A stretch of DNA of 64,000 bases from HK-STAS-PATE-2 sp046350895 (GTDB lineage Bacteria; Patescibacteriota; Patescibacteriia; 2-12-FULL-60-25): contig JAXLZL010000001.1 of assembly GCA_046350895.1 (NCBI GenBank), positions 1 to 64,000 on the forward strand, given 5' to 3'. Positions 25,236 through 34,147 of this stretch are shown one piece after another. Made by a program: the position numbers and the translations under genes. The notes beneath the pieces were generated by a model. That model was not told the DNA's origin. It worked only from the letters and a program-made list of their open reading frames with translations, and did not search any database. Each line of letters begins with the position of its first letter. Within the stretch, counting starts at the first letter, position 1.

Positions 25236-25571
25236 ATGTCCTTCGTGTACGTTCCGTTACACTACCATCGGAAGCCGGAAGAAGCGGCTACCGAGCTACT
25301 CGTGCTGGCCATCCTGACGATCCTCGTCATCGCCTGCACATGGCTGCACTCTCGCTACCGACGCTGGCAACATGAGGCGTTCGACAAGCGTCACGCCGCC
25401 CGCATCGCCGAGATCGAGGCTCGCAGGGCTCGAACGGACCAGCTCGTCTGCCAGAGCGTCAGCTGCTACAGCGAAGACGATGACGGCGAGCGCCCCGAGA
25501 TCGAGAATCACGCGCCTCCGCTCGAGGACTTCGCTCCGCGTCGGGAGTATCTGCTCCCCGCCAAAATCTAG
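25236..25571 (+). CDS. Small membrane protein with charged cytoplasmic tail
   Basis: 111 residues from ATG 25236 (AGAGGA 6 nt upstream). One membrane helix (about 19-37, LLVLAILTILVIACTWL) follows a short N-terminus, then an Arg/Ala/Glu coiled-coil region (HAARIAEIEARRAR) and an acidic Pro-rich tail. I do not recognise it. The codons end mostly in G or C, unlike the neighbours, by eye. It has the clearest promoter and terminator of the accessory genes, so it is a self-contained unit. Confidence 0.7.
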   Translation: MSFVYVPLHYHRKPEEAATELLVLAILTILVIACTWLHSRYRRWQHEAFDKRHAARIAEIEARRARTDQLVCQSVSCYSEDDDGERPEIENHAPPLEDFAPRREYLLPAKI

Positions 25572-25595
25572 CGCCACCCGCGCAACCAACAACTG

Positions 25596-25627
25596 ACCCC
25601 GCAAAGACAACTGTCGATGCGGGGTTT
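25596..25627 (+). terminator. Rho-independent terminator
   Basis: ACCCCGCA-aagacaactgtcga-TGCGGGGTTTGTGTTTG on the plus strand, 25 nt after the stop at 25571. Confidence 0.85.
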
Positions 25628-25645
25628 GTGTTTGTTTTTCTTTTT

Positions 25646-26164
25646 TTAAACCTTATTTCGGTACACCTCCACCTCTTCTCTATACGCCTTCCAAATCGGT
25701 TCGTTTTGCATGAGGTCGTAGGAGATGGCGGCAAGCATTGGCGCTTTGCATTGGCGCAAAAAGCGGCGGCGGTCTGGGGCCATGGTTTCTGCTCCTTTCA
25801 TATTGTCCCAAGCATCAGCGATTTTGATAGCCCAGGCTTCGGGGTTATAGGCATGAACGAGGCCGGCCATCATGTCGACCCAACGGGCGTCGCCACCTTC
25901 GATCATGTCGTCGTGGGTGCAGAGGGTGACGAGTTCGATGATTTCTTCGGTGCACCCGAGTTTCTCGAGCTCATCGTGGGTGACTCCCCCATCTTCAATC
26001 ACGTCATGAAGGATGGCGGCGATAATCACGGGTTCGGCATAGCCAAATTGCTCAACGGTTTTGCCAACGCGAATCGAGTGTTGGTAGGCGGGCTCGTCTG
26101 ACCCTTTGCGGGTGCCTGGGATGCGCTCGGCGACGAGTTTTTCAGCTTGTTGGCGGATGATCAT
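25646..26164 (-). CDS. HD-domain hydrolase, (p)ppGpp hydrolase-like
   Basis: 172 residues. HD-domain signature: H in YQHSIRVGKTVEQ, the HD pair in ILHDVIEDGGVT, a later HDD in LCTHDDMIEG, and the D in KIADAWDNMKG, which matches the RelA/SpoT hydrolase subgroup (SpoT/MESH1-like). The synthetase domain is absent, so it is a small alarmone hydrolase candidate; other nucleotide substrates are possible. It lies alone between the 25236 gene (convergent) and a terminator upstream. Confidence 0.85.
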   Translation of the reverse strand: MIIRQQAEKLVAERIPGTRKGSDEPAYQHSIRVGKTVEQFGYAEPVIIAAILHDVIEDGGVTHDELEKLGCTEEIIELVTLCTHDDMIEGGDARWVDMMAGLVHAYNPEAWAIKIADAWDNMKGAETMAPDRRRFLRQCKAPMLAAISYDLMQNEPIWKAYREEVEVYRNKV

Positions 26165-26178
26165 AAGAAGGGCGAGTA

Positions 26179-26211
26179 TAAAACACCTTCCCGTTTCTGG
26201 GAAGGTGTTTG
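26179..26211 (-). terminator. Rho-independent terminator
   Basis: AAAACACCTTCCC-gtttct-GGGAAGGTGTTT, T-run on the minus strand, downstream of the gene ending at 26223 and just before the HD gene. Confidence 0.85.
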
Positions 26212-26222
26212 GACTTTTTGGT

Positions 26223-27620
26223 TTATTTTACTGGGACAGGGACCGGGGCAGGCGCCGGAGCAACGACGTTGAGCGTTGCCGTGCCACCAACGGTACCGGC
26301 AGCATCCGTCGTTTCGCCTTTCATGTACATGATTGGCGTTGGCATCTCTTCAAGAAATTCTGCCTTGATGAGCGGCACGATGGTGCGGTAGTCCTGTAAA
26401 CCATTGCCATCACCGGAGTCTACCTTACCCGTCGCAAGCAACGCTGGGACAAAGTAGGTTTCGTTTTTATTGTCCTTCCAGGAGTCGTAGCGCATGACGA
26501 CCTGTTCGAAGGTATTGTATTGAACCTGAACACGGGTGCCTTTTTTGCCCCAACCATAGTATGGGGAGCGGCCGCCTTTTTTGAGCGCTTCTTCAACGGC
26601 ACCCTTGTCGATCATCGGATACGATGATGCTTCGAGCGAGGTTGGAAGATTGGCGTAACCACCTGTTACTTCGTAGGTATCGAGTGAAACCGTGATGGTG
26701 AGTACCTGTTGAGGATAACCCGACCACGCATCCGTCACGCGCTTACCGTCACGCTTGTCAGGGTAAACGATGTTGACCGTGCGTGGGTACCAGAAACACG
26801 GAGCTACGATGGCACGATCGCTCGTGGCAACCATGTCATTGACCGGCAAGTCACCAGCAAAGCCAGCAGGCTCAGCCTTTACTGCAGCGCAAGGCATTGA
26901 TGTGCCTTCCATAAGAGGACGAATCCACGGTGCATCTTCGAGCTCTGGGGCGGTCGTAGCATAACCGGTCAAACCGTTAGCTTTAACGAAGTCTTGAGCG
27001 ACCTTGATGGCGCGGTCTTTGTCGAGCTTAGGCTGGCCTTCGTAGTTTTGTGGATATGCGACTTCCTTCCACCACGAGAGACTGTTGCTCATCGCGTCAA
27101 AGCTCCAGACCATGCCGCCTTTGCCCTTCCACGAAGCATTGAGGGACTGCACTTCAGAGATACCATCAGCCAAAGCCGCAGGCAGACCGGCAGACTTCAA
27201 CAAGGTTTTGGTAATCGAAGCGTCGGGCTTGGTGCGGACGGCGCGATAGACATCAGCGGCACCGGCGATCGCTGGGATCTCGGTTGCCCAGTTGTAGTCA
27301 ACGTCGAGCTGGGTGTAGTCACCATTGTCACCCGGATAAGGCATCATCATCTTGCTGTCGACAACGGCGCCTTCAGTCGCTGGCGCGACGGCCGATACAG
27401 CCATGCCACCTCCCATCGCCATGGGACGTGCGCTGATCGTAGCATTGTTGGCCGTGCCGCCATTGGCGGATGACAAGGTGCCAAAGGCTTGGGCTTTTTT
27501 AAGACGGGTAATCTTTATGCCTTTTGAGCGAAAGATGGCGGCTTCTGAAGCAGGAGCCGAGGCTACCGAGGCCGCAACGGCGACCAAGAGCAGCAAAGGG
27601 ACAATGTGGCGTTTTTGCAT
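26223..27620 (-). CDS. Secreted protein of unknown function
   Basis: 465 residues. Signal peptide (about 5-28, ending ASEA-A), then a Gly/Ala/Thr-rich segment, a globular middle with a PepSY-like stretch (KVAQDFVKANGLTGYAT), two cysteines near the middle (PCAAVK and PCFWYP) that could form a disulfide, and a C-terminal Pro/Ala/Val repeat (APAPAPVPVPVK) as a flexible tail or wall anchor. Family not recognised. Start at ATG 27620, no Shine-Dalgarno sequence. Single gene with terminator. Confidence 0.75.
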   Translation of the reverse strand: MQKRHIVPLLLLVAVAASVASAPASEAAIFRSKGIKITRLKKAQAFGTLSSANGGTANNATISARPMAMGGGMAVSAVAPATEGAVVDSKMMMPYPGDNGDYTQLDVDYNWATEIPAIAGAADVYRAVRTKPDASITKTLLKSAGLPAALADGISEVQSLNASWKGKGGMVWSFDAMSNSLSWWKEVAYPQNYEGQPKLDKDRAIKVAQDFVKANGLTGYATTAPELEDAPWIRPLMEGTSMPCAAVKAEPAGFAGDLPVNDMVATSDRAIVAPCFWYPRTVNIVYPDKRDGKRVTDAWSGYPQQVLTITVSLDTYEVTGGYANLPTSLEASSYPMIDKGAVEEALKKGGRSPYYGWGKKGTRVQVQYNTFEQVVMRYDSWKDNKNETYFVPALLATGKVDSGDGNGLQDYRTIVPLIKAEFLEEMPTPIMYMKGETTDAAGTVGGTATLNVVAPAPAPVPVPVK

Positions 27621-27688
27621 AGGATGAAGAAGAGAGTTATGGATCTTCGGTCTTTAAAACGTGGTTAAGCCAAGCTCATGACAGCGTA

Positions 27689-28972
27689 TTAAATTTGGCT
27701 AGGATTAGCGCGTCGTTCAATAACCGGTAGAACGAGTCGTAATTTTTGAACATAGTCTAACGTCTCAACCGGCACACGCGAGCGCTTTTTTACGGCCGTA
27801 CGTGCAAGCACGCCATCGATCTGATCAAACCAGACATCGCGCTCAATAAGCGTCGCGACGCGATTAGCACCGGCATTGTATGAACCGGCAACGGCTTCAG
27901 CGAGACGAATGGATGAGGTTGAGCTTAATGAACTTGGTAGCTCTGCCTCCATCGCGTCCATCAAGGCAAAAGCTGCCTTGGTGATATTCACATGGTCGCG
28001 CGTACCCTTGGTCACATCCTGAATCAAACCGAGATCAGTGCGCTTAGCCAAACGTGTGTATGTTGCCGGCATGAACTGCGCGATGCCCTGCGCGCCCATA
28101 TATGACTGTTGATCACTGTAAGCTGTCGTTGGATTCACGGCATAGTTGATATAAAAACGGTCGATGACGGCGCTGGCATTTGACTTGAGCTCGGCTGAAC
28201 TTGAGTGCTCGATGATATAGAGCGAGGTCAGCATGTTTTTGTCAGCGACGGCAGCCAGTTTTTGACCGGGCTTGGCACGCGACATCACGTTACGCTTTTC
28301 AAGATCCGCAATCGCTTTATCTGCCACGTCGTTTAGCATGTCGGCACCGGCAGCCGCAATATCAGGCGTTTGAAATTCTTTTTGGTTTGGCGTTTTGACG
28401 GCGATTTTCTCATCAATGCCAATGCGTTTTTTCTTTTTCAAGACTTCGGTCCAACGCGGGTAGCGCACGGCCAAGATCACATAATCATCGCCGGTAAATG
28501 CATAGGTGTAGGTCGAGAGACCGGTCACCTTTACCGACACAGCCGGAAAATTATTTGAAGTATAGGTGGTTGGCTTCCAGGTCTTGCCATCAAAAAGACC
28601 GTCGACACGTACCACTTCGGTGGTACGTTTATCGTAAAAGACAAATGAGATCTCGCGGTCGAGCTTCATCTGTTCAAGGTTTTTGTGGGTAATCTTGTCG
28701 AAGTTCACCCCTTCTGAAAGCTGGGCTTGAGCATCATGCGCCGCCTGAAGTAAGGCTGGCAAAGCAAGGGCCGTAGAAGTTGGGACAGTAGCCGGGACAA
28801 CTGGGACTGAGGGGTCGGCAGGCACCGGGGCCGGCAAAGGCGACGTATCGGTAAAAATCGGTGCTGGGACGAAGAAATTCTGATCAATAACAGGCTCAGC
28901 CGCCAAGGCCGGGACCGCTCCCAACATAACTCCCAAACCACCTAAAACGAGGGACAATTTCGTTCTGAGCAT
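27689..28972 (-). CDS. Secreted lytic transglycosylase-like protein (SLT domain)
   Basis: 427 residues with an N-terminal signal peptide (to about residue 24) and a Pro-rich linker. The C-terminal domain has the SLT motifs GAQGIAQFMPATY and AVAGSYNAGANRV; the glutamate in LYIIEHSSS is a candidate catalytic residue. The central region (about 100-220) is unrecognised. Such enzymes cleave glycan strands of peptidoglycan. The first conserved motif is unusual, so activity is likely but not certain. Stop at 27689; 68 nt to the next gene. Confidence 0.8.
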   Translation of the reverse strand: MLRTKLSLVLGGLGVMLGAVPALAAEPVIDQNFFVPAPIFTDTSPLPAPVPADPSVPVVPATVPTSTALALPALLQAAHDAQAQLSEGVNFDKITHKNLEQMKLDREISFVFYDKRTTEVVRVDGLFDGKTWKPTTYTSNNFPAVSVKVTGLSTYTYAFTGDDYVILAVRYPRWTEVLKKKKRIGIDEKIAVKTPNQKEFQTPDIAAAGADMLNDVADKAIADLEKRNVMSRAKPGQKLAAVADKNMLTSLYIIEHSSSAELKSNASAVIDRFYINYAVNPTTAYSDQQSYMGAQGIAQFMPATYTRLAKRTDLGLIQDVTKGTRDHVNITKAAFALMDAMEAELPSSLSSTSSIRLAEAVAGSYNAGANRVATLIERDVWFDQIDGVLARTAVKKRSRVPVETLDYVQKLRLVLPVIERRANPSQI

Positions 28973-29021
28973 TTAGGCATCTTACCACGAAAAACAAACG
29001 AACGCTGTTGATAAGCGTTCG

Positions 29022-29633
29022 TTAGAAAATGACCCTCGGGCGGCGGCGGTTGAAGCCGTCTTTTGGCCCGTTTTGCTGTTGTTTGTGCTGTTGTCGGCCT
29101 TCGTGAAAAACGATGCGCAAGGCCTTAGACAATAATCGGTCCAAATTACGGTAGCCGCTGGTGGCAAAGGCCTTATCAGCCTTGACCCACTGGGCCTCCC
29201 AGATGGCACCTTCGCCCGTTAACACTTCTTTCGCCTCTGGAGGCGCTTCGAACAAGAAGAAATACACCGTCTTCTCAATCGTGGTGCCTTCGCGTCTGAA
29301 GCGAAAGAGCGTACGACCGACCGGTGCGATATAGCGCAGGCCCTCTAAGCCGGTTTCTTCTTTGATTTCACGTACGGCCGTCTCAACCAAAGACTCCCCC
29401 GTTTCTTGATGGCCTTTAGGAAAGGTCATGCGGTTATAAGGGTCTTTGATGAAGAAGATTTCTACCGAACCTTGTTTGCGGCGAAAAATGATCCCGCCAG
29501 CCGAGAGTTCGGTGCGAAACTTATGGCGTGGTCCCGGTCGCCGTTGAGGTTGGCGCCCCGGTTGCCGTGCCGGTCGCGGTCCCGTTGAGGATCCCGAGGG
29601 CCCGGTCGAGTTGTGGGTCTCGTTGCTGTTCAT
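29022..29633 (-). CDS. NUDIX hydrolase
   Basis: 203 residues. The NUDIX box is complete: GHQETGESLVETAVREI then KEETGL, with the surrounding beta strands (TELSAGGIIFRRK before, LRYIAPVGRTLFRF after). These enzymes hydrolyse nucleoside diphosphates linked to other moieties, such as Ap4A or oxidised dNTPs. The first 37 residues are Pro/Arg/Ser-rich and overlap the 3' end of the S41 protease gene by 113 bp in another frame. No start codon exists after the protease stop, so translation must begin inside the overlap. Confidence 0.88.
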   Translation of the reverse strand: MNSNETHNSTGPSGSSTGPRPARQPGRQPQRRPGPRHKFRTELSAGGIIFRRKQGSVEIFFIKDPYNRMTFPKGHQETGESLVETAVREIKEETGLEGLRYIAPVGRTLFRFRREGTTIEKTVYFFLFEAPPEAKEVLTGEGAIWEAQWVKADKAFATSGYRNLDRLLSKALRIVFHEGRQQHKQQQNGPKDGFNRRRPRVIF

Positions 29634-30852
29634 AATCTTTCTCAGTACGGTCTACGAGCACATCCGGCTCGAGGCCTGTTTTATTAATGGTTCTTCCAGA
29701 TGGAGTGAGCCATTCAGCAATAGTGACCTTGAGCGCTGAGCCGTCTGACAAATTCAGATAGTCCTGCACCGATCCCTTACCAAAGGTTTTCATACCAACA
29801 ACCGTCGCGGATTTTGTATCCTGCAAAGCACCCGAAACGATTTCGGACGCACTGGCAGAGCCTTGGTTGACCAAGACGACGGTTGGTATGCCACGCAAAC
29901 GGGCTTTACCCGTGCTGCGAAGCTGCTCAATAATTTGTCCTTGACGGCGCTCTTTTACGACGACCGAGTCTGTCGCGAGCCATTCGCCTGCCATTGCAAC
30001 GGCAGTGTCAAGAAATCCACCTGGATTATTCCTGAGATCAAGGATAATACCTTTTGGATCCTTCTTCAAGACCTCCGAAACAGCCTTATCAAAGCCTTCT
30101 TTGGTGTCTGTATTAAAATTCGTTACCTCGATGACGGCAATATTCTTGTCCTGCCACTTCACGCGCACACTCTTTACTTGGATGGTCTCGCGGGTCAACT
30201 CAACGTCAAATGGATCTTTCTTATTGGATTGGCGATAGATCTTGAGTTTGACCTTGGTCCCCTTTTCACCGCGGATAAGCGAGACGGCCTGTTCAACACC
30301 CATGCCAACCGTACTCGTGCCATTGATATCCACAACAATATCACCCGCCTTCAAACCGGCGCGTTCAGCTGGCGTTTCAGGCAATGGAGCAATGATGGTG
30401 ATGTGGTCGTCACGAAGGCCGATCTCGGCGCCGATACCCGAAAAGGTGCCCGATAGCGCATTCTGAAAATCATTGGCCTCTTTAGGGTCAAAGTACATGG
30501 TATACGGGTCTCCCATGCTCGATGCCAAGCCTTGCAAGGCACCATAGAACATCTGTTTATCTGAAACATCATTCTTATAGTACTTCTCTTTCAGCTTGGA
30601 CCAGACATCCCAAAACTGCTTGAAGTCGATGTCTTTGTCGATGCTGTTTGGCGCGGATTGCCCGATACCTAAGACCGACCCTGAATACATTGCCGTGGAC
30701 GAAGCGCTTGAACCCGCATTACTTGGACTGCTCGCTTTACCGGCGGCGGCACCAAGCAACAGGCCAACGCCAAAGATCACCAGCATGTTGATCCAGGGTT
30801 TTTGCGGTTTTGGCGTGACTGGTGGCGTCACAGGAGGATAACTATTGATCAT
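29521..30852 (-). CDS. C-terminal processing peptidase (S41 family)
   Basis: 443 residues: membrane anchor (about 20-40), PDZ domain (IGLRDDHITIIAPLPETPAE), then the S41 serine protease domain with catalytic serine in SASASEIVSGALQ and lysine in KTFGKGSVQ. It faces the outside and trims envelope proteins. The C-terminus is a Thr/Ala/Gly repeat (GTATGTATGAPTSTATG) whose DNA overlaps the NUDIX gene. Neighbours murA and NUDIX are on the same strand. Confidence 0.93.
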   Translation of the reverse strand: MINSYPPVTPPVTPKPQKPWINMLVIFGVGLLLGAAAGKASSPSNAGSSASSTAMYSGSVLGIGQSAPNSIDKDIDFKQFWDVWSKLKEKYYKNDVSDKQMFYGALQGLASSMGDPYTMYFDPKEANDFQNALSGTFSGIGAEIGLRDDHITIIAPLPETPAERAGLKAGDIVVDINGTSTVGMGVEQAVSLIRGEKGTKVKLKIYRQSNKKDPFDVELTRETIQVKSVRVKWQDKNIAVIEVTNFNTDTKEGFDKAVSEVLKKDPKGIILDLRNNPGGFLDTAVAMAGEWLATDSVVVKERRQGQIIEQLRSTGKARLRGIPTVVLVNQGSASASEIVSGALQDTKSATVVGMKTFGKGSVQDYLNLSDGSALKVTIAEWLTPSGRTINKTGLEPDVLVDRTEKDYEQQRDPQLDRALGILNGTATGTATGAPTSTATGTTP

Positions 30853-30863
30853 ATGTTTTCGTT

Positions 30864-32141
30864 TTATGTTTCGTCGTGAATGACTTCAATGTCGGCACCA
30901 AGCTCGCGCAAACGCCCATCGAGATTTTCATAACCACGGTAGACGAGCTCGGCGCTGTGGATGATGGTCTCACCGTCAGCGAGCATACCAGCCAATACCA
31001 TGGTGGCACCGGCACGCAGATCAAGTGAGCGAATCTCGGTACCCTTTAACGGCGTTGGCCCGGTAATGATGACACGGTGCGGATCAGCGACCACGGCATT
31101 GGCACCCATCTTGATCAACTCACTCACATACCCCATGCGTGATTCAAAGAGCGGATCATGAATCATGGTCGTGCCATGGCACTGTGTGGCTAATAAACCA
31201 AAGATCGCCTGCAAGTCCGTCGGAAAGCCCGGATAAATCATGGCCTGCAATTTGAACGACTCCATGCGGCCCACGCCTTGAACGCGAAAAGCGTCTTTGC
31301 CAACCAAGGCATGCTTCACGCCAATCTTGGTAAGCATCGAACGAATGGCGTCGAGCTGCTCAGGTACCACCGGCGACATGGTGATATCACCCTTGGTCAA
31401 AGCGGCGGCCACGGCAAAGGTACCAACCTCAAGCATGTCTGGCACGACAAACCAGGCTTTCTTTGGTGCCGTAAGCGATGCAACGCCGGTCACTTCAAGC
31501 TCATGCGAGCCAATGCCTTTGATCTTGGCACCACAAGCCACTAAAAAACGGCAGAGGTCTTGCACATGCGGTTCAGCGGCGGCAAGACGAATAGACGTCG
31601 TGCCTTTGGCCATGCTGGCGGCCATGATCAAATTCTCGGTCGCCGTCACGCTGAACTCAGGCAAGATGATATAGGCACCTTTAAGTCCTTTGGTTTGCAT
31701 CACGTACTCATCACCATCTTTAGCTGGCTTGATTTCAGCCCCAAGTGAGGTGAGGGCAAACAAGTGCGTGTCGATAGGACGGTTACCGATCGAACATCCG
31801 CCCGGCTCAGAGACCGCAACGGATTTGAAGCGTGCGAGCATCGGTCCAAGCAACAAAATCGAGAAACGCATGCGCTTCATGGCTTTTTTGTCGAGCTTGG
31901 CCGGATTGATGTTTTTGGTATCGATCGAGAGCTCGTGCTCCCCCGTCCATTCAACCTTGGCACCCATGCCGGCGATGATATCCAAAAGCTGCTGGAGGTC
32001 GCTCAAACGCGGCACATTCTTAAAGCGCACCGGGCCCTTAATCAGTAACGATGCGGCAACCAAAGGCCCAATCGCATTCTTCGCGCCAGAAATAGACACG
32101 TGTCCGCTCAAGCGGCGGCCGCCTTTTATTGCAAATTTCAT
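30864..32141 (-). CDS. murA: UDP-N-acetylglucosamine 1-carboxyvinyltransferase
   Basis: First committed step of peptidoglycan precursor synthesis, transferring enolpyruvate from PEP to UDP-GlcNAc. 425 residues, normal length. The active-site loop EPGGCSIGNRPID retains the cysteine targeted by fosfomycin. The N-terminus GGRRLSGHVSISGAKNA and the conserved 'DLRAGATMVLAGM' near the C-terminus fit MurA. The next plus-strand gene starts 36 nt upstream, so the promoter lies in a short divergent gap. The S41 protease follows by 11 nt. Confidence 0.97.
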   Translation of the reverse strand: MKFAIKGGRRLSGHVSISGAKNAIGPLVAASLLIKGPVRFKNVPRLSDLQQLLDIIAGMGAKVEWTGEHELSIDTKNINPAKLDKKAMKRMRFSILLLGPMLARFKSVAVSEPGGCSIGNRPIDTHLFALTSLGAEIKPAKDGDEYVMQTKGLKGAYIILPEFSVTATENLIMAASMAKGTTSIRLAAAEPHVQDLCRFLVACGAKIKGIGSHELEVTGVASLTAPKKAWFVVPDMLEVGTFAVAAALTKGDITMSPVVPEQLDAIRSMLTKIGVKHALVGKDAFRVQGVGRMESFKLQAMIYPGFPTDLQAIFGLLATQCHGTTMIHDPLFESRMGYVSELIKMGANAVVADPHRVIITGPTPLKGTEIRSLDLRAGATMVLAGMLADGETIIHSAELVYRGYENLDGRLRELGADIEVIHDET

Positions 32142-32177
32142 ATTGAATCGAAAAAAGTGTATCCTCTAGCCATTACC

Positions 32178-33470
32178 ATGTCGAGATCACGTTATAAACC
32201 GCCTTTCCACAGGCGTATTATCCCTTGGGTTTTTGCGATCGTTTTTGTCGTACTCGCGCCAACACTTTTGTTTTATACGGCTGGTTACCGATTAAATCCC
32301 AATAAACGTGTCATTGAACGCAATGGCACCCTCATCTTGGACACAACACCAGGCAACGCCCGCATTTTTTTGAACGGCCAAGAATATCCTGATAAAACAG
32401 CAGCCACCCTGCAAAATGTCGCGCCCGGCACCTACCAAATTCGTTTTGAGCGCGCTGGTTATTATTCATGGGAGAAACGCCTCGAAGTCAAAGCCGAACA
32501 AGTCACCTTTGCCAATAAGGTCTACCTCTGGCGACAGACTGAGCCAAAGCTTCTTGCCGAGACGCCAGCGACCTTGCTTTCTCGTTCGCATAAAAAACAA
32601 CGTTTTGTCGTGGCCGAGCATGCCACCACCACCCAAAGCTTGCTGGTCTTTGACAATGACACTCTGTCGCGCCGCATCTCGCTCGCCTCAACGGCACCCA
32701 TCACCCAACTCGAATGGAACAATGCCGATGATGCCGTTGCCGCTTCGACGGATGGTGGTGGCAATGCATACTGGGTAGATGCGCGCTCGACCAATAACCA
32801 AAATAACCTGCCCGCCGGCGATTACCGCTGGTACGAAGACTCGGTTACCGGTCTCAGTGATGACCGCCGCTACACCTTTGACCCGCGCAATAAACAGCTC
32901 TCGAGCATCGTAACCACAAGTGGCACCGATGAGCTTGGCCCCGCCTCGCTCATGTATGCCACCGGTACCACCAACCAATTACTGAGCTGGAACAACGACG
33001 TGAACCGCGCATTTGCTTTGCCACGTGGTAATTGGCAGATACACAGCTTAGAGGGCGACTACGTTCTTCTTGAAGATAATGGCCGTTTGCTTGCCCTCAA
33101 AAACAAAAGCAGCTCCGCCCATGAAAGCTATGGCGTGATCCAATCATGGCTCTCGGGCACCGAAGTACCGACGGCCCTCATCATCAACCAAAACGAACTT
33201 TGGCTTTGGCAAATCGACCAAAACCCAGAACTCTTAGCCCGCAATAGCGAAGCCTTCATCCATGCCGATTGGCATCCAAAAGCCGGCACGGTGTTTTATG
33301 CCACCAAGACCAAGATCTTCGCACTTGAACTAGACAACCGCGATGGCCGCCAACGCACTGAGCTCGCGAGCTTCGACGCCATTACCGACATGGCCACCGT
33401 TGTCGATCATCTCGTGATCCTTGGTACCAAGGACGGCAAAACCGGCGCCTGGAGCCTCGCGCTGGAATAA
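32178..33470 (+). CDS. PEGA-domain envelope protein
   Basis: 430 residues from ATG 32178 (MSRSRYKPPFHRRII), chosen over a GTG inside murA antisense. One membrane anchor (about 16-38) followed by a PEGA domain (TTPGNARIFLNGQEYPDKT and VAPGTYQIRFERAGYYSW) and a long extracytoplasmic region that looks like a beta-propeller of uneven blades (repeats of 'W' near turns). PEGA proteins are common in surface-associated proteins of CPR bacteria. Ends just before a terminator at 33475. Confidence 0.85.
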   Translation: MSRSRYKPPFHRRIIPWVFAIVFVVLAPTLLFYTAGYRLNPNKRVIERNGTLILDTTPGNARIFLNGQEYPDKTAATLQNVAPGTYQIRFERAGYYSWEKRLEVKAEQVTFANKVYLWRQTEPKLLAETPATLLSRSHKKQRFVVAEHATTTQSLLVFDNDTLSRRISLASTAPITQLEWNNADDAVAASTDGGGNAYWVDARSTNNQNNLPAGDYRWYEDSVTGLSDDRRYTFDPRNKQLSSIVTTSGTDELGPASLMYATGTTNQLLSWNNDVNRAFALPRGNWQIHSLEGDYVLLEDNGRLLALKNKSSSAHESYGVIQSWLSGTEVPTALIINQNELWLWQIDQNPELLARNSEAFIHADWHPKAGTVFYATKTKIFALELDNRDGRQRTELASFDAITDMATVVDHLVILGTKDGKTGAWSLALE

Positions 33471-33474
33471 AAAC

Positions 33475-33501
33475 AAAAAAGCGCTTTCGGGCGGCTTTTT
33501 T
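33475..33501. terminator. Bidirectional terminator between convergent genes
   Basis: AAAAAAGC-gctttcgggcg-GCTTTTTTG: 8-bp stem with T-runs in both directions, separating the plus-strand gene ending at 33470 and the minus-strand gene ending at 33522. Confidence 0.75.
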
Positions 33502-33521
33502 GTTAGCCGCGCCGAAGCGCT

Positions 33522-34055
33522 TCAGATTTTGACGAACAAGTAATGTTCGTCGCCTGCCGTGATCTCGGTAAAGTACCGATGCTCGAATGACGGACGGTAA
33601 CCGATGGTGTGAATGGCCGCAGCGTAGCGGCCGCCATCCATGGTTGCATACGAGCCCAGACCAACGAGACGCGCGATGCTGCGGATGCCTTGATAGCGCC
33701 TCCGCTCGCTCTTGAAGTATTGATAGACCTCGATGGCCATGGCGGGACGGTACCCGTTGGGTGCATGGTCATCGCGGATTGCCCGAGCCTGCTTGATGAT
33801 CTCGTCACCCGTCCACGAACTGCGGCCCGTGGGTTGCGCCATGACGATGAAGTCACGGTCACCCGAACGGAGACTGGCATGGGTGCAGGTGAAGTGATGC
33901 TCGAAGAGCCGTCCATCAAAGATCACCGAAACCCTGCTCTTGCCGAAGACCTGCTTCAACTGCGAGAACGAAGGCATCGCCATATAGGTGATGGGCACGG
34001 TATGGGCGATGCCGTAAAAAGGCGTCTCGGTCGTGACGACGGACATGGCGGTCAT
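33522..34055 (-). CDS. Small accessory protein, LGS-core family
   Basis: 177 residues, unknown. ATG 34055 with GAGGGG 6 nt upstream. The C-terminal half has the core: WTGDEIIKQARAIR, AIEVYQYF helix, IARLVGLGSYATMDGGRY (LGS 133-135), and the end HYLFVKI in place of the usual RF(L/A)V. The N-terminal third is beta-rich. Promoter at 34087-34114 and terminator at 33475. It sits as a single-gene unit between the PEGA gene and the HIT gene. Confidence 0.72.
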   Translation of the reverse strand: MTAMSVVTTETPFYGIAHTVPITYMAMPSFSQLKQVFGKSRVSVIFDGRLFEHHFTCTHASLRSGDRDFIVMAQPTGRSSWTGDEIIKQARAIRDDHAPNGYRPAMAIEVYQYFKSERRRYQGIRSIARLVGLGSYATMDGGRYAAAIHTIGYRPSFEHRYFTEITAGDEHYLFVKI

Positions 34056-34086
34056 GGTCTACCCCTCTTTGCTTCTTGGCTGCGCC

Positions 34087-34114
34087 ATTATCCTTAAAAT
34101 GGGCATTTTGTCAA
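34087..34114 (-). promoter_or_regulatory. Sigma-70-type promoter for the 33522-34055 gene
   Basis: Minus strand TTGACA (34114-34109), 16-nt spacer, GATAAT (34092-34087). Leader carries AAAGAGGGGTAGACC before the ATG. Confidence 0.75.
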
Positions 34115-34117
34115 TAC

Positions 34118-34147
34118 AAAACACCTGGCTAAACCAGGTGTTTTTTG
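34118..34147 (-). terminator. Rho-independent terminator of the HIT gene
   Basis: AAAACACCTGG-cta-aa-CCAGGTGTTTTTT; the stop codon of the HIT gene lies in the loop region. Confidence 0.85.
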
